A stretch of DNA of 22,366 bases from CAJXZP01 sp041563475. GTDB lineage: Bacteria > Bacteroidota > Bacteroidia > Flavobacteriales_G > Salibacteraceae. Of this stretch, positions 7,688 to 14,467 are shown in pieces. The stretch is taken from positions 1 to 22,366 of the forward strand of contig JBFFMY010000045.1 in NCBI GenBank assembly GCA_041563475.1, written 5' to 3'. The position numbers and the translations under genes are program-made. The notes below the pieces were generated by a model. That model worked only from the letters and a program-made list of their open reading frames with translations, ran no database searches and was not told the DNA's origin. The stretch's first letter is position 1, and each line of letters begins with the position of its first letter.

Positions 7688-8992
7688 ATGTTAAAACATA
7701 TTGATAAAGAGCTAAAAAAGTCAATCTCATCCAAACTAACGGTATTCAAGAAACCTGTTGCGGGTATAGATTATATTCCTGTAACTGGAAAAGTAATTGA
7801 AGAGGATGACCTTCTATTTGGTATTGATGCAGTGATGGACGGCTGGCTAACCACTGGCCGATTTGGTGCAATGTTAGAAAAAGAACTTGCAGATTACTTT
7901 GGGGCGAAATTAGCCCTATTGGTGAATTCAGGTTCTTCTGCCAATTTATTGGCACTATATACGCTTTCCTCACCAAAACTTAAGGAACGTCAATTACGCC
8001 CAGGTGATGAAGTGATTACTGTTGCTGCTGGTTTTCCAACAACTGTAAACCCAATTGTGCAATTAGGTTGTGTTCCTGTATTTGTTGATATCGACTTAGC
8101 TACCTATAACATTAATGTGGACCAGCTAAAAAAAGCCATTTCCCATAAAACAAAAGCAATAATGATAGCCCATACTTTGGGAAATCCATTCAATTTGGAA
8201 GTCATTTCTGAAATTGCGAAAAAATATGATTTATGGTTAATTGAAGATGATTGCGATTCTTTAGGTTCAACGTATAACGGAAAGAAAACTGGGTCATTTG
8301 GAGATTTAGCTACTTTGAGTTTCTATCCTGCCCATCACATTACCATGGGAGAAGGTGGCGCAGTTATAATCAACAATTCCAAATTACGAAAAATTGCGAC
8401 CTCTTTTCGAGATTGGGGAAGAGATTGTTGGTGTGATCCAGGAATAGATAACACTTGCGGAACCCGATACGGTTGGAAAATGGGTAATTTACCGGAAGGA
8501 TACGATCATAAATACATCTATTCTCATGTTGGTTTCAATCTTAAAGTAACCGATATGCAAGCAGCTATTGGACTAAGTCAATTACGTAAAGTTGATCGTT
8601 TTATTGAAGCCCGTAGAGAAAATCATAAATTACTAAAAGAAACTTTGGCACCCTTCTCTTCGGATTTTCTTTTACCGGAAGCCACGCCAAATTCTGATCC
8701 TTCTTGGTTTGGTTTTTTAATTACAATTAAGCCCAATAGTATAATTAAAAGAAACCATTTGGTTAAATACCTAGAAGAAAACAAGGTAGGTACACGGTTG
8801 CTTTTTGCTGGCAACTTGTTAAAACAACCTGCATATGTTAATGTTACGCATCGCGTAGTTGGGGATTTATCAAATACAGATATAATTATGAATAATGCAT
8901 TTTGGTTGGGTGTTTGGCCCGGATTAGACCAATCACATTATGATTATATAGCAAAGGTTCTACATTCCTATTTTGAACAATATGCCAAATAA
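7688..8992 (+). CDS. rfbH: RfbH/E1-type PMP and [2Fe-2S] sugar 3-dehydratase (DegT/DnrJ/EryC1 fold)
   Basis: Homologue of CDP-6-deoxy-L-threo-D-glycero-4-hexulose-3-dehydrase (E1), which removes the C3 hydroxyl of a CDP-4-keto-6-deoxy sugar on the way to 3,6-dideoxyhexoses of LPS. The 434-residue protein has the DegT-family PLP fold (NSGSSANLLAL 80-90, IEDDCDSLGS 185-194). Instead of the usual Schiff-base lysine it has histidine in SFYPAHHITMGEGGA (211-225; His216 by alignment offset). The cysteines Cys189, Cys247, Cys249 and Cys257 reproduce exactly the C-X57-C-X1-C-X7-C signature I know for the E1 [2Fe-2S] site. The chemistry is therefore dehydration with PMP, not transamination. No rfbF, rfbG, E3 reductase or glycosyltransferase is nearby; the gene has its own promoter and terminator, so its partners must lie elsewhere. 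Confidence 0.9.
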   Translation: MLKHIDKELKKSISSKLTVFKKPVAGIDYIPVTGKVIEEDDLLFGIDAVMDGWLTTGRFGAMLEKELADYFGAKLALLVNSGSSANLLALYTLSSPKLKERQLRPGDEVITVAAGFPTTVNPIVQLGCVPVFVDIDLATYNINVDQLKKAISHKTKAIMIAHTLGNPFNLEVISEIAKKYDLWLIEDDCDSLGSTYNGKKTGSFGDLATLSFYPAHHITMGEGGAVIINNSKLRKIATSFRDWGRDCWCDPGIDNTCGTRYGWKMGNLPEGYDHKYIYSHVGFNLKVTDMQAAIGLSQLRKVDRFIEARRENHKLLKETLAPFSSDFLLPEATPNSDPSWFGFLITIKPNSIIKRNHLVKYLEENKVGTRLLFAGNLLKQPAYVNVTHRVVGDLSNTDIIMNNAFWLGVWPGLDQSHYDYIAKVLHSYFEQYAK

Positions 8993-9002
8993 TATAGAAT
9001 GC

Positions 9003-9029
9003 AAAAAGGGCTAGAGTTTAGCCCTTTTT
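9003..9029. terminator. Bidirectional terminator between convergent genes
   Basis: AAAAAGGGCT, a 7-base loop, then AGCCCTTTTT: a perfect 10-bp stem flanked by A and T tracts, so it can act on both strands. It lies between the rfbH-like gene (+) and the flavoprotein gene (-), which ends 10 bp further on. Confidence 0.9.
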
Positions 9030-9038
9030 TTATGCGGT

Positions 9039-10256
9039 TTAGCATCCAAGTTTTCCAGCGATAAATCCAGTAGTCCAGGCAGACTGAAAATTAAACCCTC
9101 CAGTTACCCCATCGATATCTAAAATTTCACCCGCATAATATAGCCCTGGCGTTATTTTACTTTCCATTGATTTTGAATTTACTTCTGCCAATGAAATCCC
9201 ACCGCAAATCACAAATTCTTCTTTAAAAGTAGTCGTTTTATAGATCTGGTATTCATCATTCAACACCTTATTTATAATTCGGTTTTTACTCTTTTTATCG
9301 AATGAGTTCCATGAAATACTTGTGTCAATTTGGAGGGTTTTAAGAAAATGAATCCACAATCTATTTGGCAAATCAAACGGACATTTATTCACTAATTTAT
9401 TCCCGCTTTCTGCAATGAATTTGGATAATTCTTCGCGTAATTTTTCCTCCTTAATCTCACCTAACCAATTTAGCTGAATTTTAAATTCATAGTTTTTATT
9501 TGCTAAATATCGAGCGGCTAAAGCCGATAACTTCAATATTGCTGGACCACTAAATCCCCAATGGGTAATCAACAAAGGGCCAGTATTTTGAAACTTGGAT
9601 CCTTGAATTTTCACATTAACCAATGTAGCCGCTAAGCCCATTAATTCTACAATATTATTTTGATACACATTAAAGGTAAACAAGGAAGGTACAGGTTCAA
9701 TAATATGATGACCCAAACTTTCGAATATTTGAAAACGATCTCTTCGCTTTTGCCCGCCAATTGCCACAATGATTTTATCAAAAATTTGAACCGAATCATC
9801 TGAAAATGTAACCGACCATTTTGAATCGTTAAAAACAAGATTTTTCATTCCCAGATCTTTGACCACTTCAATTTTTTGTTTTTGAATTTCTGTAAGGAAA
9901 GCATCTATTATTGTTTGAGAACTATTCGATATTGGGAACATCCGATTATCTGATTCCACCTTCAGCTCTACTCCTCTGTTGTTAAACCAAGATATAGTAT
10001 CTTCTACTGAAAATTGGGAAAATGCTTTCTTTAAAAAGTTTTCTCCCCTAGGGTAATTCTTCGCAAGATGTTTAATGTTTAATTGATTATGTGTGACATT
10101 GCATCTGCCGCCTCCGGAAACTTTCACTTTTGAAAGAAGCTTGGTTGACTTCTCAAAAACGGTCACGTTAGCATTTGGAAAATGTTTTTTGACTGAAATA
10201 GCAGAAAAAATACCTGCTGCTCCTCCACCTATAACTGCAACTCTAAGAACTTCCAT
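9039..10256 (-). CDS. NAD(P)/FAD-dependent oxidoreductase, HI0933/YhiN/BaiN-like family
   Basis: Flavoprotein of 405 residues, the usual length for this family. The N-terminal Rossmann FAD motif is VIGGGAAG (8-15), followed by the family signature VSGGGRCNVTH (46-56). The C-terminal part carries a CGGISLAEV stretch, then GLYYAGEILDIDGVTGGFNFQSAWTTG, the second FAD-contacting region of this family. Some members (BaiN) have been linked to bile-acid dehydroxylation, but most are uncharacterised, and the real substrate here is unknown. It starts 4 bp after the stop of the GreA-like gene and has no promoter of its own, so the two should be co-transcribed from the box at 10727-10734. Confident family call, function open. 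Confidence 0.9.
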   Translation of the reverse strand: MEVLRVAVIGGGAAGIFSAISVKKHFPNANVTVFEKSTKLLSKVKVSGGGRCNVTHNQLNIKHLAKNYPRGENFLKKAFSQFSVEDTISWFNNRGVELKVESDNRMFPISNSSQTIIDAFLTEIQKQKIEVVKDLGMKNLVFNDSKWSVTFSDDSVQIFDKIIVAIGGQKRRDRFQIFESLGHHIIEPVPSLFTFNVYQNNIVELMGLAATLVNVKIQGSKFQNTGPLLITHWGFSGPAILKLSALAARYLANKNYEFKIQLNWLGEIKEEKLREELSKFIAESGNKLVNKCPFDLPNRLWIHFLKTLQIDTSISWNSFDKKSKNRIINKVLNDEYQIYKTTTFKEEFVICGGISLAEVNSKSMESKITPGLYYAGEILDIDGVTGGFNFQSAWTTGFIAGKLGC

Positions 10257-10260
10257 TCTA

Positions 10261-10722
10261 CTATATTATCTCCTTAATTTGAATTTGTTTTCCATTAAAA
10301 GCAACCAAATCATCCGTGGATTTACCAATGAGTAATTTTCCAATTGGAGCGGTTGGGGAAATAATATAACATACTGGAGTTACCCCTTTTGCAAGCCCAA
10401 TTCCCAATGCAATGTAATACGCCCCGTTATCTGTAACTACCAAACTCCCCAAAGTAACTTTTCCAGATAAACGATAAGAAGAAAGTATTGAAACAACCCG
10501 TTTTTGATCTAGCATATTCGCTAAATGTTGGGCATTATTTTCTTGTTCCAATTGCATCAAAGATTTACCCGTTTCATGCTTATCACCCGCACTACTTTTA
10601 CTTTCATTTTTAGCAGATTCTTGAGCCGAATTTATTGCGTTTTGAACATGTTCAATTTGCGACTCAATGTAGTTCACGCAATAATCAAATAATTCTTGTT
10701 TTAAGCTGGAATAATCTGCCAT
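10261..10722 (-). CDS. Small protein with coiled-coil start and GreA/GreB-like C-terminus
   Basis: Protein of 153 residues. The N-terminal half is helical and charged, with the motif SSAGDKHETGKSL (43-55). The C-terminal half has YIISPTAPIGKLLIGK (119-134) and ends in FNGKQIQIKEI, resembling the C-terminal domain of transcription elongation factors GreA/GreB. I recognise it as a Bacteroidota family with the invariant SAGDKHETG motif, often labelled '3-oxoacyl-ACP synthase' in databases, a name nothing here supports. A role on RNA polymerase is a reasonable inference but unproven. The start is fixed: an in-frame TGA immediately precedes the ATG. A perfect -7 box ends only 4 bases before the ATG, so the mRNA probably begins at or next to the start codon. 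Confidence 0.8.
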   Translation of the reverse strand: MADYSSLKQELFDYCVNYIESQIEHVQNAINSAQESAKNESKSSAGDKHETGKSLMQLEQENNAQHLANMLDQKRVVSILSSYRLSGKVTLGSLVVTDNGAYYIALGIGLAKGVTPVCYIISPTAPIGKLLIGKSTDDLVAFNGKQIQIKEII

Positions 10723-10726
10723 TCAA

Positions 10727-10734
10727 CAAATGTA
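10727..10734 (-). promoter_or_regulatory. -7 box TACATTTG for the GreA-like/flavoprotein operon
   Basis: Exact TAnnTTTG on the minus strand. Only 4 bases (TTGA) separate it from the ATG at 10722, so the expected transcription start falls at or next to the A of the start codon. Its -33 region would lie inside the divergent LysE gene. Confidence 0.65.
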
Positions 10735-10742
10735 AATTAATC

Positions 10743-10750
10743 TACCTTTG
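10743..10750 (+). promoter_or_regulatory. -7 box TACCTTTG for the LysE-family gene
   Basis: Exact TAnnTTTG on the plus strand, 5 bases before the ATG at 10756. An in-frame TAA at 10738-10740 excludes a longer protein. Its -33 region would lie inside the divergent GreA-like gene. Confidence 0.65.
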
Positions 10751-10755
10751 GCGGT

Positions 10756-11388
10756 ATGGAAAACCTGTTTTCTTCACTGGTCATTAGTGTTATCGGAATT
10801 CATTTACTCGCGGTAATGAGTCCGGGACCTGATTTTTTTATGCTGGTTAGAAATGCACTGACTTATTCCCGAAAAACGGGTATTTATACGGCTATTGGTT
10901 TCGGATTGGGTATTGGCATACACGTACTTTATTCGGTAATTGGTTTAGGCGTTATTATTGCCAAATCGGTGGTAATTTATAGTGTTATTAAGTACGTAGG
11001 TGCGGCCTATTTGGTCTATATAGGAATTCAATCATTTAGAAGTCATAACGACAAACTTGAGTTGGAAGAAACAGTTGCCAAGGTGGATATTTCTCCCTTA
11101 AAAGCCATTCGAATAGGGTTTTTAACCAATGTTTTAAACCCCAAAGCCACGTTGTTTTTTTTAAGCCTTTTCACCATTGTTATTGGTCCAAACACCTCGA
11201 TTCAAATGGTTTCTTTTCTAGGTATAATAATGATGGTAAACACCACGCTTTGGTTTAGTCTTCTCGCTTTTTTAATTACCCATTCTAAAATATTGCCTCT
11301 ATTCGAGAAATATCAAAATGTCTTTAATAAAGTCTTTGGGGGGATATTAATTGCCGTTGGAATTAAAGTGGCATTTTTTACGGATTAA
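10756..11388 (+). CDS. LysE/RhtB family amino acid exporter
   Basis: Inner-membrane protein of 210 residues with about six hydrophobic helices, the standard size for LysE/RhtB exporters. The N-terminal helix carries the family motif MSPGPDFFMLVRNAL (21-35), followed by a glycine-rich stretch (GFGLGIGIH), a conserved YLVYIGIQSFRS segment (65-76) and GFLTNVLNPKATLFF in the middle. Members export amino acids such as lysine, threonine or homoserine lactone; the substrate here is not evident. The ATG is the first possible start after an in-frame TAA at 10738. It sits unusually close to the -7 box, suggesting a leaderless message. Its TAA overlaps the stop of the convergent GMC gene by 3-4 bp. Confidence 0.93.
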   Translation: MENLFSSLVISVIGIHLLAVMSPGPDFFMLVRNALTYSRKTGIYTAIGFGLGIGIHVLYSVIGLGVIIAKSVVIYSVIKYVGAAYLVYIGIQSFRSHNDKLELEETVAKVDISPLKAIRIGFLTNVLNPKATLFFLSLFTIVIGPNTSIQMVSFLGIIMMVNTTLWFSLLAFLITHSKILPLFEKYQNVFNKVFGGILIAVGIKVAFFTD

Positions 11389-12947
11389 TTTGATTTTTCT
11401 TTGATAAAACTCATTGCCCGTTCCGACATTGCTGTTATGGTTAAACTAGGATTCACTCCTGGATTTGCAGACACCGCGCTACCGTCACAAACCCACATGT
11501 TTTTGTAACCAAAAACTTCATGCTTATGGTTAATAACACCCTCTTGTACGGATTTTCCAATTACCGCACCACCTAAAATATGAGCGGTAGTAGGAATTCC
11601 AAAAAGCGTTTCTGTTACTACCACCATCGGCTTCCCCCCTACTTCTTTTGAATACTTAGTAGAGAAATCAACCGCTTCTGGAATAAAGGCTGCAGGTTTC
11701 TCCCCATTTCGAACCGTTGAGTTTAACCCAAACCTGGTCTTTTTTAAGGTTAATGTACTATTCAAAGTTTGCATAAAAAGCAAAACTGCTGAACGCTGTG
11801 CAAACTTTCCTTTAAGAAGAATTTTAGAATAAACAATCGGGTTGGAAATCAATTCAATCATCGTATTAATGATGCGAACAAAACCGTTCGAACCTTTAAC
11901 CATGGGTAACATCATAATTCGCCAAAAACCAGAGCCTTTACCGTAGCGAACAGGTTCTAAATGACTGTTTTTATCGGTGTGATACACAGAACCAATGGCG
12001 ATACCATCGGTCATATCCAGTTGGGAATGCGGAGTAACAATGCCGATTAAACTTTCATTGTTTGTTCGAACCATTTCACCTACTTTATTAGATAAATGGG
12101 GTAATGTGGTTTTTTTTAAACTTAATAGAAGCTCTATAGTACCCATAACTCCGCCTGAAAAAACGACATTTTTTGCTCTAAGAGTTTTCTTTCTACCAAA
12201 GATTTTAATAGAAGGCTTCATTTCTATTTCAAACCCTTTTGAACCATCTTCATCTAGTGGAGTTACATTAGTAACCAGAGTTTCAGGCATAATAGTTACA
12301 CCGTTTTTCTCTGCTAGGTATAGGTAATTTTTATCCAAAGTGTTTTTAGAATTGTACCTACAACCTGTCATACAAGCGCCACAAAAAGTACATCCACTTC
12401 TAGCGGGTCCATCTCCATTAAAATAAGGGTCTTTTGATTCTTTCCCCGATTCGCCAAAATAAATGGCTACATCAGCTGCCGAAAATTCCTTTTCATTTCC
12501 TTCTGATTTCGCAATATTTTGCACAATGGTATCTGAAATTCCCAAATATGGATTTTTTGAAGCCCCTAACATTCTTTTGGCTTCCGTATAATGTGGCTCT
12601 AATTCTGACTCCCAATTAGTTATACCCGACCAACTTCCTGAATTAAAAAATGCTGATTTCGGCACCGGAAGTGTATTTGCATACACTAAAGAACCCCCTC
12701 CTACACCAACTCCAGAGAGAATTCCTACATGTCTAAAAAAGGTAATTTTAAAAATTCCAAAAAACCGAAGTGTGGGAAGCCAAAGCCATTTGGGTAAATT
12801 CCAATTCGTTTTTGGAAAATCCTTTGCGTGAAATCGCTTACCTTTTTCTACGACTAGTACTTTATACCCTTTTTGAGATAACCGGTAGGCAGATACTGAT
12901 CCGCCAAATCCACTACCAATTACAATATAATCGTAATCGTATTCCAT
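11385..12947 (-). CDS. GMC family oxidoreductase, cholesterol-oxidase-like, with four-cysteine cluster
   Basis: FAD enzyme of 520 residues. The N-terminal Rossmann motif is VIGSGFGGS (9-17) with VVEKG (32-36) closing the FAD site, then GVGGGSLVYANT (81-92), the GMC loop contacting the flavin. The C-terminus has TTAHILGGAVIG and SANPGVNPSLTITAMSERA, the GMC_oxred_C motifs carrying the active-site His/Asn. An insert at 186-196 reads CTFCGACMTGC (C-x2-C-x2-C-x3-C) followed by RYNSKNTLDKNYL. I know this motif from the ChoD-like branch of GMC enzymes; the spacing is that of ferredoxin-type iron-sulfur sites. The natural substrate is unknown, an alcohol or sterol-like compound being the family default. 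The ATG follows the aroC stop with no gap (TAAATG), so translation is probably coupled. Confidence 0.9.
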   Translation of the reverse strand: MEYDYDYIVIGSGFGGSVSAYRLSQKGYKVLVVEKGKRFHAKDFPKTNWNLPKWLWLPTLRFFGIFKITFFRHVGILSGVGVGGGSLVYANTLPVPKSAFFNSGSWSGITNWESELEPHYTEAKRMLGASKNPYLGISDTIVQNIAKSEGNEKEFSAADVAIYFGESGKESKDPYFNGDGPARSGCTFCGACMTGCRYNSKNTLDKNYLYLAEKNGVTIMPETLVTNVTPLDEDGSKGFEIEMKPSIKIFGRKKTLRAKNVVFSGGVMGTIELLLSLKKTTLPHLSNKVGEMVRTNNESLIGIVTPHSQLDMTDGIAIGSVYHTDKNSHLEPVRYGKGSGFWRIMMLPMVKGSNGFVRIINTMIELISNPIVYSKILLKGKFAQRSAVLLFMQTLNSTLTLKKTRFGLNSTVRNGEKPAAFIPEAVDFSTKYSKEVGGKPMVVVTETLFGIPTTAHILGGAVIGKSVQEGVINHKHEVFGYKNMWVCDGSAVSANPGVNPSLTITAMSERAMSFIKEKSN

Positions 12948-14033
12948 TTAAATGTAGGATAATTTATCGGTCTTACTACGTAATAAGAAATCTAATGTAA
13001 CTAACGCAGCCATAGCCTCTACAATAGGAACTGCGCGTGGAACAATACAAGGGTCATGTCTTCCCTTCGCTTCCATTTTAACTTCCTTTAAGTCCATAGA
13101 AACGGTTTCTTGTTTTTGAGCAATAGTAGCAACGGGTTTAAAGGCCACATTAAAGGTTACGTCCTGACCATTAGTTAATCCACCTTGAATACCACCAGAA
13201 TTATTTGTATCCGTTGAAACCTGATCATTCACAAGCGTAAAAGAATCATTTTGCTCACTTCCGAACATTTCTGCTCCAGAAAAACCTGACCCAATCTCAA
13301 ACCCTTTAACCGCATTTATTCCCATCAACGCATGGGCTAAAGCAGCATTGAATTTTTCAAATACGGGCTCGCCTAAACCTGGCATTACCCCATGAATAAC
13401 CCCATGAATTACTCCACCTAATGAATCTCCTGCATCCTTAGCAGCAACTATTAGTTCTTCCATTTTTGAAGAAGTTTCTTTATCTGGACAACGAACTATT
13501 GAATTCTCAGATTGAGAAATATCCGAAAAAAGAATGGGATTTTTAATGGTTATTTTCCCAACACTTTTAACATATGCGCCTACAAAAACCCCTTTTGTTT
13601 TTAGTATTTGTTTTGCTAATGCTCCGGCTACAACACGACAGGCGGTTTCTCTTGCAGAAGAACGACCTCCTCCGCGGTAATCACGTACACCATATTTCTC
13701 TTGGTAAGTATAATCGGCATGGGAAGGTCTATAAAGATCCTTTAAAGAATTATAATCTTCCGACTTATGATCTTTATTTTTAATCAAGAATCCAATAGGT
13801 GTTCCAGTGGTTAGTCCTTCAAATATTCCGGATAAAAACTCCACTATATCCGATTCTTTTCTTTGCGTAGATATATTTGATTGGCCTGGTTTTCTCCTAT
13901 CTAATTCAGCTTGAATAAAATTAAAATCCACTTTTAATCCAGCTGGGCAACCATCGATAACACCACCAATAGCAACACCGTGACTCTCACCAAAAGTGGT
14001 GAGCTTGAATATTTTACCGAATGAATTCCCCAT
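12948..14033 (-). CDS. aroC: Chorismate synthase
   Basis: Makes chorismate from 5-enolpyruvylshikimate-3-phosphate, the last common step of aromatic amino acid and folate/menaquinone precursor synthesis; needs reduced FMN. The 361-residue length is typical. Motifs are complete: FGESHGVAIGGVIDGCPAG (14-32), RRKPGQSNISTQRKESD (46-62), RPSHADYTYQEKYG (102-115) then RDYRGGGRSSARETA (117-131), and near the end GRHDPCIVPRAVPIVEAMAA. No other shikimate gene is in the window. It sits within a - strand run, 6 bp after the small anchored protein and immediately before the GMC oxidoreductase gene. There is no -7 box of its own in the short gap, so expression probably comes from upstream in the run. Confidence 0.98.
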   Translation of the reverse strand: MGNSFGKIFKLTTFGESHGVAIGGVIDGCPAGLKVDFNFIQAELDRRKPGQSNISTQRKESDIVEFLSGIFEGLTTGTPIGFLIKNKDHKSEDYNSLKDLYRPSHADYTYQEKYGVRDYRGGGRSSARETACRVVAGALAKQILKTKGVFVGAYVKSVGKITIKNPILFSDISQSENSIVRCPDKETSSKMEELIVAAKDAGDSLGGVIHGVIHGVMPGLGEPVFEKFNAALAHALMGINAVKGFEIGSGFSGAEMFGSEQNDSFTLVNDQVSTDTNNSGGIQGGLTNGQDVTFNVAFKPVATIAQKQETVSMDLKEVKMEAKGRHDPCIVPRAVPIVEAMAALVTLDFLLRSKTDKLSYI

Positions 14034-14039
14034 CCAGAA

Positions 14040-14432
14040 TTAGTGCTCAGGGTAATTATCAGTATTTGACTTTGCGCTTTTGGTAAGAACTACATCCGTA
14101 GCCAAATATTTAGTTTCTCCTAACCAAGGAAAAACGAAGTATTTCTCTTTGTATGAAAGCTTCACTGTTTCTCCCATTAATCCATCTATTTTATCCAATA
14201 AAATAGGGTCATTTGGTACAGAAAATTCAAACGACTCATTTAAGGTTCCCTTTCCTTTGACAGCCCCAAAAGCATTCACATTTAATTGACCTTCATAGGT
14301 TTTAAATACCACCCCTTTTTTACTCACCTTAATTATGGTTCCAACTCGGTCTCCTTCACTATAGGTTCCAAAATATAAAAAGGCCATTATACCAAGTAAA
14401 ATAGCTATTACAATTGCTAAAATCTTTTTCAT
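14040..14432 (-). CDS. Small N-terminally anchored periplasmic protein, unknown function
   Basis: Protein of 130 residues with one N-terminal hydrophobic helix (about 4-21, MKKILAIVIAILLGIMAFLYF) that acts as an uncleaved anchor or signal, then a soluble domain that should lie in the periplasm. Visible features are YSEGDRVGTIIKVSKKGVVFKTYEGQL (24-50), alternating short strands, and FPWLGETKY near residue 100. I recognise the YSEG.RVG....S.KG..FKTYEG pattern as a small Bacteroidota family sometimes labelled '6-phosphogluconate dehydrogenase' in databases; it is far too short and lacks any nucleotide-binding motif for that. The domain looks like a small beta barrel (OB-like), by inference only. 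It lies between pepT and aroC with short gaps, in the same likely transcript. Function unknown. Confidence 0.8.
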   Translation of the reverse strand: MKKILAIVIAILLGIMAFLYFGTYSEGDRVGTIIKVSKKGVVFKTYEGQLNVNAFGAVKGKGTLNESFEFSVPNDPILLDKIDGLMGETVKLSYKEKYFVFPWLGETKYLATDVVLTKSAKSNTDNYPEH

Positions 14433-14467
14433 ATCATTCTTTTTTGGTTCGTTTTAAATTTATTCAT

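Noticed and set aside
13378..13430. GVIHGVIHG tandem repeat in chorismate synthase as a repeat expansion
   Set aside because: The region has the same length as in other AroC proteins, so it is ordinary family sequence with a chance short repeat.
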